Assembly: GCA_028872975.1 (NCBI GenBank)
Contig: JAGWNV010000125.1
Span: 1-7,476, forward strand
Length of the DNA stretch: 7,476 nt
Origin: Acidobacteriota bacterium
GTDB lineage: Bacteria > Actinomycetota > Acidimicrobiia > Acidimicrobiales > UBA8190
Direction: 5' to 3'
Shown here: piece by piece, positions 1-7,156 of the stretch
Position numbering within the stretch: the first letter of the stretch is position 1
Layout: every line of letters starts with the position of its first letter
Translations under genes and position numbers: made by a program
Notes under the pieces: model-generated
What the model was told of the DNA's origin: nothing
Seen by the model: only the letters and a program-made list of their open reading frames with translations
Database searches by the model: none

Positions 1-444
1 GTAGGTGGCGGCGAACCACGCCTCCCAGTAGGCAGCCTCTTCGAGGGAGTCGCACACGCGGAGGATCCACAGCATGTCGCCATGCTCCTGGACCATGCGC
101 ACCCGGTAACCCGGGAGCTGGTCGCCTCGTCTGTCCTTTCGGATGCTCTTGGTCCGGCCAATGCGAAAACCGCGGTCGATCCTGCGCATCAGGTAGACCA
201 AGTGCTTCCCCGGATCGGTGTCGGGGTCGCACAGGACGATGTGATGGGGCGTCCCGCTGAGTCGGTGGCCGCCGGCTTCGACCGTCACGAGGGGCCCGCT
301 GTACCACCCCTTGCGGCGGTGCACCACCGTGCCCACGGCCCCCTCGGCACTGCCGGCCGTGCCGAGCACGGTATCTCCCACGCGAACGGCCTCGATCGGC
401 ACGGAGCCGCTCGGTGTCGCCACCAGACTCTCGGGGGGTAGGCA
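1..444 (-). mobile_element. Intein in helicase motif III, N-terminal 148 residues
   Basis: Protein-splicing element inserted in frame between Gln and the expected Ser of helicase motif III (GDSDQ|S). Seen: intein residue 1 is Cys (codon 444-442). Block A reads CLPPESLVATPSG and is followed by VPIEAVRVGDTVL, typical of the Hint fold start. Block B, around 57-68, contains GTPHH, giving the conserved TxxH (T65, H68). From residue about 81 the sequence departs from the Hint pattern (HLVYLMRR, GFRIGRTKS, a conserved-looking AYWEAWFAATY) and runs off the window. From memory, similar segments occur in inteins of other bacterial UvrD helicases, which I could not check. The C-terminal splice motif (usually His-Asn before Cys/Ser/Thr) and any homing endonuclease catalytic residues lie outside, so splicing competence is unproven. 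Confidence 0.92.
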
Positions 445-1386
445 TTGATCGCTGTCGCCCACCACGCAGACGTTGCCGTGTTCGGCCCCGAGGAGCAGGA
501 CGATCTCGTTCTGGGCCCGGTTGGTGTCCTGGTACTCGTCGACGAGAACGTGGGCGAACCGCTCACGGTAGCCCCGGAGGACGTCGGGGTGCTCCCGGAA
601 GAGCCGCACGACGTTCACCAGCAGGTCGTCGAAGTCCATGGCCGAGGCGGCCAGCAGGCGGCCCTGGTACTCGGCGTAGACGTCCCCGATGCGCCGCTCG
701 AAGATCCCCGCCGCCGCTTCCCGGTACTGGCCGGGGCCGGCCAGCTCGGCCTTGGCCCCCGAGATGGCGGCCTGGATGCCCCGGGGCGGGATCTTCTTCG
801 TGTCGATGTTCATCTCCCGGGCGATCTGCTCGATCAGCCGCCGGGAGTCGCCGTCGTCGTAGATGGTGAAGGACTTGCGGTAGCCGAGGCGCTCGGCGTG
901 GCTGCGGAGGATCCGCACGCAGGCGGCGTGGAAGGTGGAGACCCACATCTTCTCGGCCACCGGCCCCACGAGGCCGATCAGCCGCTCGCGCATCTCGTCG
1001 GCGGCCTTGTTGGTGAAGGTGATGGCGAGCACCTGCCAGGGCGTGGCGTCGCCGGTGGCGATGAGGTGGGCCACCCGGTGGGTGAGAACCCTCGTCTTGC
1101 CCGAGCCGGCCCCGGCCACCACGAGCAGCGGCGAGCCCCGGTGCTCGACGGCGCGGCGCTGGGGGCCGTTCAGGTGCTCGAGGAGCGAGTCGGGGGCGGG
1201 GAGGTCGTCCATCCACGCCGGGCGCCGCCGGCGTGGGGGGGCATCGGGCGGCGGTGCCTCGGCACCGTCGCCGGGCCTGGCGGCGGCCGCGTCGTCGGGG
1301 CGCGCCGGTGCCGGCAGCGGGTCGTCGGCCAGCTCGTCGCCCTCGAAGGCGCCGAGGCCGCCGAAGTGGTGCAGCGGCGTGGTCAC
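1..1386 (-). CDS. UvrD/PcrA-type SF1 DNA helicase, N-terminal part, interrupted by an intein (3' end outside window)
   Basis: ATP-dependent 3'-5' DNA helicase of the UvrD/PcrA family (DNA repair, replication-fork maintenance). Seen from the GTG at 1386: a roughly 60-residue Pro/Ala/Arg-rich leader; Q-motif LNGPQ (72-76); Walker A AGAGSGKT (91-98); motif Ia TFTNKAADEM (from 123); motif Ib STFHA (150-154); Walker B DEYQDTN (283-289); and the start of motif III, GDSDQ (310-314). The family normally continues with SIYxFRGA, but here residue 315 is Cys and an intein follows in frame. The frame is open to position 1, so the rest of the intein and helicase domains 1B/2 are not visible. The GTG at 1386 is preferred because GGAG lies 8 nt upstream; an alternative ATG at 1212 would remove the leader but has no visible ribosome site. 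The gene begins 58 nt after guaB3, in the same direction, with no terminator seen. The family call is very secure; UvrD versus PcrA is not decidable here. Confidence 0.95.
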   Translation of the reverse strand, partial: MTTPLHHFGGLGAFEGDELADDPLPAPARPDDAAAARPGDGAEAPPPDAPPRRRRPAWMDDLPAPDSLLEHLNGPQRRAVEHRGSPLLVVAGAGSGKTRVLTHRVAHLIATGDATPWQVLAITFTNKAADEMRERLIGLVGPVAEKMWVSTFHAACVRILRSHAERLGYRKSFTIYDDGDSRRLIEQIAREMNIDTKKIPPRGIQAAISGAKAELAGPGQYREAAAGIFERRIGDVYAEYQGRLLAASAMDFDDLLVNVVRLFREHPDVLRGYRERFAHVLVDEYQDTNRAQNEIVLLLGAEHGNVCVVGDSDQCLPPESLVATPSGSVPIEAVRVGDTVLGTAGSAEGAVGTVVHRRKGWYSGPLVTVEAGGHRLSGTPHHIVLCDPDTDPGKHLVYLMRRIDRGFRIGRTKSIRKDRRGDQLPGYRVRMVQEHGDMLWILRVCDSLEEAAYWEAWFAATY

Positions 1387-1394
1387 CGCGGGTG

Positions 1395-1398
1395 CTCC
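1395..1398 (-). promoter_or_regulatory. Shine-Dalgarno site of the helicase gene
   Basis: GGAG on the minus strand, 8 nt before the GTG at 1386. It is the main reason to prefer this start over the internal ATG at 1212. Confidence 0.6.
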
Positions 1399-1444
1399 AG
1401 TACGGGAAGAGGGAAGGTGCTGCGCAGGCGGGCGGGACGGGCCG

Positions 1445-2608
1445 TCAGTGGCCCATTCCGACACCCTGGGTGCGCTGCAGGGCCTTGCCCTCGGTCTGCA
1501 GTGCGGGCGCCACCATCACCTCGGCCTTCTGGAATTCCTTCACCGACTGGTAGCCGGTGGTGGCCATGGAGGTGCGGAGGGCGCCGAAGAGGTTCATGCG
1601 GCCGTCGTTCTCGTGGGCCGGCCCGAGGAGGATCTCCTTGAGCGACCCCCGCACCGAGGTCCGCACCCGGGTGCCCCGGGGGAGGGTGGGGTGGAAGGTG
1701 GCCATCCCCCAGTGGAAGCCCCGGCAGGGGGCCTCCTCGGCCGAGGAGAGCGGGGAGCCGAGCATCACGGCGTCGGCCCCGCAGACGATGGCCTTGGCGA
1801 TGTCGCCGCCCCGGCTCATGCCGCCGTCGGCGATGACGTGGACGTACACGCCCGTCTCGTCGAGATGGCGCATCCGGGCCCCGGCCACGTCGGCGATGGC
1901 GGTGGCCTGCGGGACGCCGAGGCCGAGGACCCCCCGGGTGGTGCAGGCGTTGCCCGGCCCCACCCCCACGAGGACCCCCACGGCCCCGGTGCGCATGAGA
2001 TGGAGGGCCGCCTGGTAGGAGGCGCAGCCGCCCACGATGACGGGGATGTCGAACTCCCGGATGAAGCGCTTCAGGTTGAGCGGCTCCGACGTCTTCGACA
2101 CGTGTTCGGCGGAGACGACGGTGCCCTGGATGACGAGCATGTCGAGCTCCCCGGCCAGGATGGCCGGGGTGAGCGCCTCGGTCTTCTGGGGGGTGACCGA
2201 GGCGCAGGAGACGACGCCGGCGGCCTTGACGTGGCGGATCCGCTCGGTCACGAGCTCGGGCTTCACCGGCTCGAGGTACATCTGCTGCATCCGGGCCGTG
2301 GCCTTGTCGTCGTCGAGGGAGGCGATCTCCTCGAAGAGCGACTCGGGGTCCTCGTAGCGGGTCCAGAGGCCCTCGAGGTTGAGCACGGCCAGGCCGCCGA
2401 GGCGTCCCACCTCGACGGCGGTCCGGGGGCTCACCACGCCGTCCATGGCGGCGGCCATGAGGGGGAGCTCGAAGCGGAAGGCGTCGATCTCCCAGGAGAT
2501 GTCCACGTCCTCGGGGTCGCGGGTCCGGCGGCTCGGCACGATGGCGATGTCGTCGAACCCGTAGGCCCGGCGGCCCGACTTGTAGATGCCGATCTCGATC
2601 TCAGCCAC
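1445..2608 (-). CDS. guaB3: GuaB3-family IMP dehydrogenase
   Basis: Member of the IMP dehydrogenase/GMP reductase TIM-barrel family, cytosolic. IMP dehydrogenase oxidises IMP to XMP with NAD+, the committed step to guanine nucleotides. The 387 residues match the short GuaB3 branch (M. tuberculosis GuaB3 is about 375) rather than classical IMPDH of about 490-500 residues, because no CBS pair is inserted in the barrel. Seen: YGFDDIAIVPSRRTR near the N-terminus (16-30); the active-site loop GVGPGNACTTRGVLG with Cys222 at the catalytic cysteine position; the phosphate-binding ADGG (260-263) with GGDIAKAI; and the C-terminal NLFGALRTSMATTGY segment before KEFQKAEV. The start is GTG 2608, preceded by AGGAGG at 7 nt; the frame extends 17 codons upstream to a GTG at 2659 without such support. 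Old annotations often call this family 'IMPDH-related' or GMP reductase-like. The retained Cys and flanking motif favour true IMPDH activity. Confidence 0.93.
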   Translation of the reverse strand: MAEIEIGIYKSGRRAYGFDDIAIVPSRRTRDPEDVDISWEIDAFRFELPLMAAAMDGVVSPRTAVEVGRLGGLAVLNLEGLWTRYEDPESLFEEIASLDDDKATARMQQMYLEPVKPELVTERIRHVKAAGVVSCASVTPQKTEALTPAILAGELDMLVIQGTVVSAEHVSKTSEPLNLKRFIREFDIPVIVGGCASYQAALHLMRTGAVGVLVGVGPGNACTTRGVLGLGVPQATAIADVAGARMRHLDETGVYVHVIADGGMSRGGDIAKAIVCGADAVMLGSPLSSAEEAPCRGFHWGMATFHPTLPRGTRVRTSVRGSLKEILLGPAHENDGRMNLFGALRTSMATTGYQSVKEFQKAEVMVAPALQTEGKALQRTQGVGMGH

Positions 2609-2615
2609 CTGGCTG

Positions 2616-2621
2616 CCTCCT
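2616..2621 (-). promoter_or_regulatory. Shine-Dalgarno site of guaB3
   Basis: AGGAGG on the minus strand, 7 nt upstream of the GTG at 2608. It decides the start against the in-frame upstream GTG at 2659. Confidence 0.8.
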
Positions 2622-2646
2622 GCCCGTGCCGTCGACGTCGCCCCTG

Positions 2647-2665
2647 GGTATCCGTTCACGATACC
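2647..2665 (-). promoter_or_regulatory. Inverted repeat with a -10-like hexamer upstream of guaB3
   Basis: GGTATC, seven bases, then GATACC: a perfect 6-bp dyad 38 nt upstream of the guaB3 start. On the minus strand it contains TATCGT (2658-2663), the same hexamer used as the -10 of the groES promoter in this window. I see no convincing -35 at 17-18 nt spacing. It could be an operator or promoter element of guaB3, or chance. Confidence 0.3.
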
Positions 2666-2683
2666 TGCCGGGGCCCTCCGGAC

Positions 2684-2699
2684 CGGGCGTCGGCGCCCG
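2684..2699 (-). terminator. GC hairpin after the NUDIX gene
   Basis: CGGGCG, four-base loop, CGCCCG, starting 15 nt after the NUDIX stop codon. No T-run follows on the minus strand, so it is at best an atypical terminator of the kind common in high-GC genomes. Chance is possible in such GC-rich DNA. Confidence 0.3.
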
Positions 2700-2714
2700 C
2701 CGTCGGTGACCTGG

Positions 2715-3470
2715 TCAGACGTCGAGGACGAGGCGGAGCAGCTCCACGAGCATCCGGGCGGTGGCGCCCCAGACGGTGTCGTCGGGCAGCTCGAAGAACC
2801 ACACCGGGAACCACCCCTCGGCGTCCATGGTGGACAGCTGCGGTCTCCCCGGCACCTGCCACCACTCCTCCCGGAACACCCCCTCGACGGCGAGCTCGGC
2901 GAGGGCCACGTCGAAGAGGTGCTCGACCTCGGCCGGGTTGGCCACGAGGGCCGGCCGCCCCGGGAGCAGGCCCACCACCGGGGTGATCCGGCTGCCGGAG
3001 GAGAAGGTGGCGAGCGGCGACAGCTCGCCGACCACGGTCACCGAGGAGGGGTCGAGCCCGACCTCCTCGCACGCCTCGCGGCGGGCCCCGGCCTCGGGGG
3101 GCTCGCCGGGCTCGAGCCGGCCCCCCGGGAAGCTCACCTCCCCGGTGTGGGTCCGCAGGTGGGCGGCCCGGCGGGTGAGCACGACCCGGGCCTCCCCCGC
3201 CTCCTCGAAGACGGGCACGAGCACCGCCGAAGGGGCGCCGGGGTCGGGGAAGCCGTCGAAGGTCACCCGCTCCCGGCCCGAGAGCGCCAGGTGGTGGGCC
3301 TCGACGACCTTGCGGACCCGCTCGAGGCCGATGCCCCGGCCCTCCCCCTCGGCGAGCACGGCCCACGGTGCGGGGCCCCCCGGCCGCCACGACGGGGGCC
3401 GGGGGATGACCTGTCGGCGGGGGGCGGGGGGCACCGGAGGTGGAGTGTAGGAGTGGGCCGGACGCGCCAC
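2715..3470 (-). CDS. NUDIX hydrolase, probable CoA pyrophosphatase (NudL-like)
   Basis: Probable Mg2+-dependent NUDIX pyrophosphatase of the NudL/UPF0035 group, which splits CoA into 3',5'-ADP and 4'-phosphopantetheine. Seen: a complete NUDIX box at 117-139 (GRLEPGE, seven residues, REACEEVGL) matching Gx5Ex7REUxEExGU. Directly before it, at 98-117, comes LTRRAAHLRTHTGEVSFPGG, the pattern that marks the CoA pyrophosphatase subgroup. The product from GTG 3470 is 251 residues, longer than E. coli NudL (about 190). The first 35-40 residues are Pro/Arg-rich and look non-domain. The start is uncertain: GTG 3470 abuts a strong hairpin and has no visible ribosome site, and the next candidate, GTG 3359 (214 residues), lacks one too. 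It lies between groEL and guaB3, same strand, with 106 nt before guaB3. The fold is secure and the substrate is inferred from the subgroup motif. Confidence 0.9.
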   Translation of the reverse strand: MARPAHSYTPPPVPPAPRRQVIPRPPSWRPGGPAPWAVLAEGEGRGIGLERVRKVVEAHHLALSGRERVTFDGFPDPGAPSAVLVPVFEEAGEARVVLTRRAAHLRTHTGEVSFPGGRLEPGEPPEAGARREACEEVGLDPSSVTVVGELSPLATFSSGSRITPVVGLLPGRPALVANPAEVEHLFDVALAELAVEGVFREEWWQVPGRPQLSTMDAEGWFPVWFFELPDDTVWGATARMLVELLRLVLDV

Positions 3471-3493
3471 GGCCGGGTCCGAGGACCCGGCCG
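3470..3493 (-). terminator. Strong GC hairpin downstream of groEL
   Basis: Perfect 10-bp inverted repeat GGCCGGGTCC / GGACCCGGCC (3471-3480 and 3483-3492) around a two-base GA centre, extendable by one C-G pair. It lies 55 nt after the groEL stop. No T-run follows, as is usual for actinobacterial intrinsic terminators. It is the best candidate for ending the groESL transcript. It could instead act in the leader of the NUDIX gene, whose first possible start codon abuts it. Confidence 0.6.
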
Positions 3494-3548
3494 CGTACGG
3501 AAGCCTACGAGCTGTCGCCGCGCCCGGGACGGGGAGCGGCCCGGCTCG

Positions 3549-5195
<1,647 letters not shown>

Positions 5196-5214
5196 GTGGT
5201 CTTCCTGTTCGGGG

Positions 5215-5508
5215 TTACTTCTTGACCTTGGCGAGGACGTCGCGGCCGGAGAGGATCAGCAGGTCCTCGCCGTCCACGGTGATCTCGGTGCCGCCGTACT
5301 TGGAGTAGACGACGGTGTCACCGGCGACGACGTCGAGGGGGACGAGCTCGCCGGTGTTCTCGGCACGCCGGCCGGGGCCGACGGCGAGCACCTCGCCCTG
5401 CTGGGGCTTCTCCTTGGCCGTGTCGGGGATGACGAGCCCCGAGGCGGTGGTCTCCTCGGACTCACCGGGACGGACCACGATCCGGTCTTCGAGGGGCTGG
5501 AGATTCAT
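5215..5508 (-). CDS. groES: Co-chaperonin GroES (Hsp10)
   Basis: Seven-subunit lid of the GroEL cavity. The 97 residues are the full family length. Seen: the N-terminal strand LQPLEDRIVVRP (3-14); the mobile loop at about 16-33 with the hydrophobic contact GLVIP (24-28); the roof-loop region GPGRRAENTG (44-53); and the C-terminal half with VVYSKYGGTEI and LLILSGRDVLA. The ATG at 5508 has AGGAGG 10 nt upstream. It is first gene of the groES-groEL operon, with the CIRCE operator 24 nt before the start codon, so repression by HrcA is expected. No hrcA gene is visible in the window. Confidence 0.99.
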   Translation of the reverse strand: MNLQPLEDRIVVRPGESEETTASGLVIPDTAKEKPQQGEVLAVGPGRRAENTGELVPLDVVAGDTVVYSKYGGTEITVDGEDLLILSGRDVLAKVKK

Positions 5509-5512
5509 TGCG

Positions 5513-5524
5513 GGAGGCCCTCCT
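5513..5524 (-). promoter_or_regulatory. groES Shine-Dalgarno site inside a small inverted repeat
   Basis: The AGGAGG ribosome site (5519-5524) is 10 nt from the ATG. It overlaps an 11-base near-palindrome, GGAGG-G-CCTCC on the minus strand (5513-5523). In RNA the site could pair weakly with the bases just after it (GGAG / CUCC around a three-base loop). The ribosome-site role is likely; any structural control is speculation. Confidence 0.6.
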
Positions 5525-5532
5525 GGGGACGT

Positions 5533-5559
5533 TTAGCACTCTTGGGTTGCGAGTGCTAA
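5533..5559 (-). promoter_or_regulatory. CIRCE operator (HrcA binding site)
   Basis: Perfect TTAGCACTC - nine bases - GAGTGCTAA, identical to the CIRCE consensus arms and spacing. It lies between the groES promoter -10 and the start codon and covers the expected transcription start, so bound HrcA would block initiation. This gives heat-shock derepression of groESL. Confidence 0.97.
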
Positions 5560-5587
5560 CGATAGCGGGCGGGCCGGGGCCGGGCAA
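5559..5587 (-). promoter_or_regulatory. Probable housekeeping-sigma promoter of groES-groEL
   Basis: On the minus strand, -35 TTGCCC (5582-5587), a 17-nt spacer, then -10 TATCGT (5559-5564). The -10 touches the CIRCE element, and initiation is expected near 5552, inside it. Spacing is optimal and each hexamer has four matches to consensus. The combination with CIRCE makes the assignment persuasive. Confidence 0.7.
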
Positions 5588-5588
5588 C

Positions 5589-5605
5589 CGCCCCCTCAGG
5601 GGACG
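5589..5605 (-). terminator. Hairpin with the tsaD stop codon in its loop
   Basis: On the minus strand CGTCCCC-TGA-GGGGGCG can form a 7-bp stem (one T-G wobble) whose three-base loop is the tsaD stop codon. It sits directly before the -35 of the groES promoter. No T-run follows. It may limit read-through from the t6A cluster into groESL. Confidence 0.4.
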
Positions 5606-6603
5606 AAGGCGAGCCCCAGGGCCGGGTCGGCCGGGGTGTCGAGGGGGCTCGGGCCCAGATGCCCGAGCTGCCAGGCCCCCGCCGCCGCGATCATCGCCGC
5701 GTTGTCGGTGCACATGGGCCGGCTCGGGAGCAGTACGGGCAGGCCCCGCTCCTCGCCGGCCGCCGTCACCGCCGCCCGCAGCGGCCCGTTGGCCGCCACC
5801 CCGCCGGCCAGGCACAGCCCGGCCGCCCCGGCGGCCTCGGCCCCGGCGCACAGCTTGGCCACGAGGACCTCGACGGCGGCCGCCTGGAACGAGGCGGCCA
5901 CGTCCTCGTTGGTGGCCTCGGGCCGGGCCCGCACGGCCCGGACCACGGCCGTCTTGAGCCCGCTGAAGGACAGCTCGAGGCCCTCCCCGAGGAGGGGCCG
6001 GGGGAAGGCGAAGGCCCCGGGGTCCCCGCTGGCGGCGGCCCGCTCGATGGCGGGCCCGCCCGGGTAGCCGAGGCCGAGGAACCGGGCCACCTTGTCGAAG
6101 GCCTCCCCGGCGGCGTCGTCCAGGGTGGCGCCCAGGCGCCGGTAGCGGCCGGGGCCCTCCATGGAGACGAGCAGGGTGTGGCCGCCCGAGACGAGCAGCA
6201 CGGCCAGGGGCCAGTCGACCTCCCGGTGCTCGAGGAGGGCGGCGAAGAGGTGGCCCTCGAGGTGGTTGACCCCGACGAAGGGCAGTCCCCAGGCGAGCGA
6301 GAGGGCCTTCGCCTCCGACACCCCGACGAGGAGGGACCCGAGGAGCCCCGGCCCCACCGTGGCGGCCACGGCGTCGAGGCCGGGCCGGCCGGCGCCGAGC
6401 CCGGCGCGGCGCAGGGTCTCGGCCAGCACGGGGGTGAGGGCCTCGAGATGGGCCCGGCCGGCCAGCTCCGGCACGACCCCGCCGTAGGCGCCGTGGAGCT
6501 CCACCTGGCTGGCCACTACCGAGGCCCGGATCTCCCCGTCGGCGCCGACGACGGCGGCGGCGGTCTCGTCGCAGGAGGTCTCGATGCCGAGGACCAGGCT
6601 CAC
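5596..6603 (-). CDS. tsaD: tRNA N6-threonylcarbamoyladenosine transferase TsaD (Kae1/YgjD/Gcp)
   Basis: Transfers the threonylcarbamoyl group from threonylcarbamoyl-AMP to A37 of ANN-decoding tRNAs, working with TsaB and TsaE in the cytosol. The 335 residues match the family. Seen: N-terminal LGIETSCDETAAAVV (5-19) of the ASKHA fold; metal-binding His114 and His118 in NHLEGH; SGGHT (139-143); the FSGLKTAV segment (213-220); GGVAANGPLR (267-276); and CTDNAAM with metal ligand Asp300. The GTG at 6603 is chosen because the protein then begins right at the conserved LGIETSCDE and its first bases overlap the rimI stop (GTGA, 6603-6600). The frame stays open far upstream, but that part is only a shadow of rimI. 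It is the last gene of tsaB-rimI-tsaD; a separate promoter for groES follows. Confidence 0.98.
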   Translation of the reverse strand: MSLVLGIETSCDETAAAVVGADGEIRASVVASQVELHGAYGGVVPELAGRAHLEALTPVLAETLRRAGLGAGRPGLDAVAATVGPGLLGSLLVGVSEAKALSLAWGLPFVGVNHLEGHLFAALLEHREVDWPLAVLLVSGGHTLLVSMEGPGRYRRLGATLDDAAGEAFDKVARFLGLGYPGGPAIERAAASGDPGAFAFPRPLLGEGLELSFSGLKTAVVRAVRARPEATNEDVAASFQAAAVEVLVAKLCAGAEAAGAAGLCLAGGVAANGPLRAAVTAAGEERGLPVLLPSRPMCTDNAAMIAAAGAWQLGHLGPSPLDTPADPALGLAFVP

Positions 6604-7154
6604 GCGCCGGAGCGTAGACGGGCCTCGATGCCGGCCAGCCGCCGGGCGTACTCCTCGGTGTCGACCTCGTGGGCCCACATGACGATGGCGTCCTCGCCGG
6701 TCTCGGCGTAGTAGTTCCGCCGCACCCCGGCCGGCGCGAAGCCGAAGCGGCGGTAGAGCACCTGGGCCGGGGCGTTGGAGGCCCGGACCTCGAGGGTGAG
6801 GTGTCTCGTCCCCCGGGCCACGGCGGCGCGCACCTGGTCGAGGAGGAGCACGGTGCCCACGCCGCGGCGGTGCCAGGCCGGGTCGACGGTGAGGGTGGTC
6901 ACGTGGCCCTCGTCCTCCACGTACATGACCCCCGAGTACCCGACGAGCATGGGTCCGACGGTGCCGACCACGTACCGCCGCGACGTGCGCTGGGCGAGCT
7001 CGGAGAGAAACAGCGTCGCCGACCACGGACGCGGGTAGCACTCCTCTTCGATCCCCACCACCGACCGCAGGTGCCGGCGCCGCATGGCCGTGACCCGCAC
7101 GGCGTCGGCCACGCCGGCCCCGGGGGGCTCCTCTCCGCCGAAGAGCTCGTCCAT
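6600..7154 (-). CDS. rimI: Ribosomal-protein-alanine N-acetyltransferase RimI-like (GNAT)
   Basis: GNAT-fold acetyltransferase that uses acetyl-CoA to acetylate protein N-termini; the classic target is ribosomal protein S18. Seen over 184 residues: the RimI-type N-terminal motif IEEECYPRPWSATLF (35-49); the central VTTLTVDPAWHRRGVGTVLL with the acetyl-CoA pyrophosphate loop RRGVGT (96-101); the LEVRASNAPAQVLYRRFGF segment (121-139); and the C-terminal NYYAETGEDAIVMW (147-160). About 18 extra residues precede the domain and a 24-residue basic/acidic tail follows. The start is either ATG 7154 (two bases after the tsaB stop) or GTG 7160, which overlaps that stop as GTGA. Neither has a clear ribosome site, so coupling to tsaB translation is likely. 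Its stop overlaps the tsaD start. Position between tsaB and tsaD is common in bacteria and supports the name, though the substrate is inferred. Confidence 0.94.
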   Translation of the reverse strand: MDELFGGEEPPGAGVADAVRVTAMRRRHLRSVVGIEEECYPRPWSATLFLSELAQRTSRRYVVGTVGPMLVGYSGVMYVEDEGHVTTLTVDPAWHRRGVGTVLLLDQVRAAVARGTRHLTLEVRASNAPAQVLYRRFGFAPAGVRRNYYAETGEDAIVMWAHEVDTEEYARRLAGIEARLRSGA

Positions 7155-7156
7155 GG

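Noticed and set aside
82..441. Plus-strand open frame opposite the intein
   Set aside because: The minus frame contains the splicing motifs and joins the helicase in frame; the plus frame shows nothing recognisable.
1..444. Frameshift or truncated helicase pseudogene instead of an intein
   Set aside because: The frame stays open through 148 codons after GDSDQ and carries ordered intein blocks A and B; random read-through would not do so.
563..1216. Minus-strand open frame beginning inside the helicase gene
   Set aside because: It is the shifted frame of the helicase; its Arg/Pro-rich translation shows no domain, while the adjacent frame carries all the helicase motifs.
445..1641. Plus-strand open frame across the helicase N-terminal region
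   Set aside because: Complementary to the codons of the helicase motifs; no motif of its own.
935..2986. Plus-strand open frame (683 codons) opposite the helicase and guaB3
   Set aside because: Same shadow effect: low-complexity Gly/Ala/His/Arg translation, antisense to well-supported genes.
6604..7041. N-terminal extension of TsaD making a 481-residue protein
   Set aside because: The extra part is rimI read in another frame; TsaD homologues begin just before LGIETSCDE, and the GTGA overlap fixes the start.
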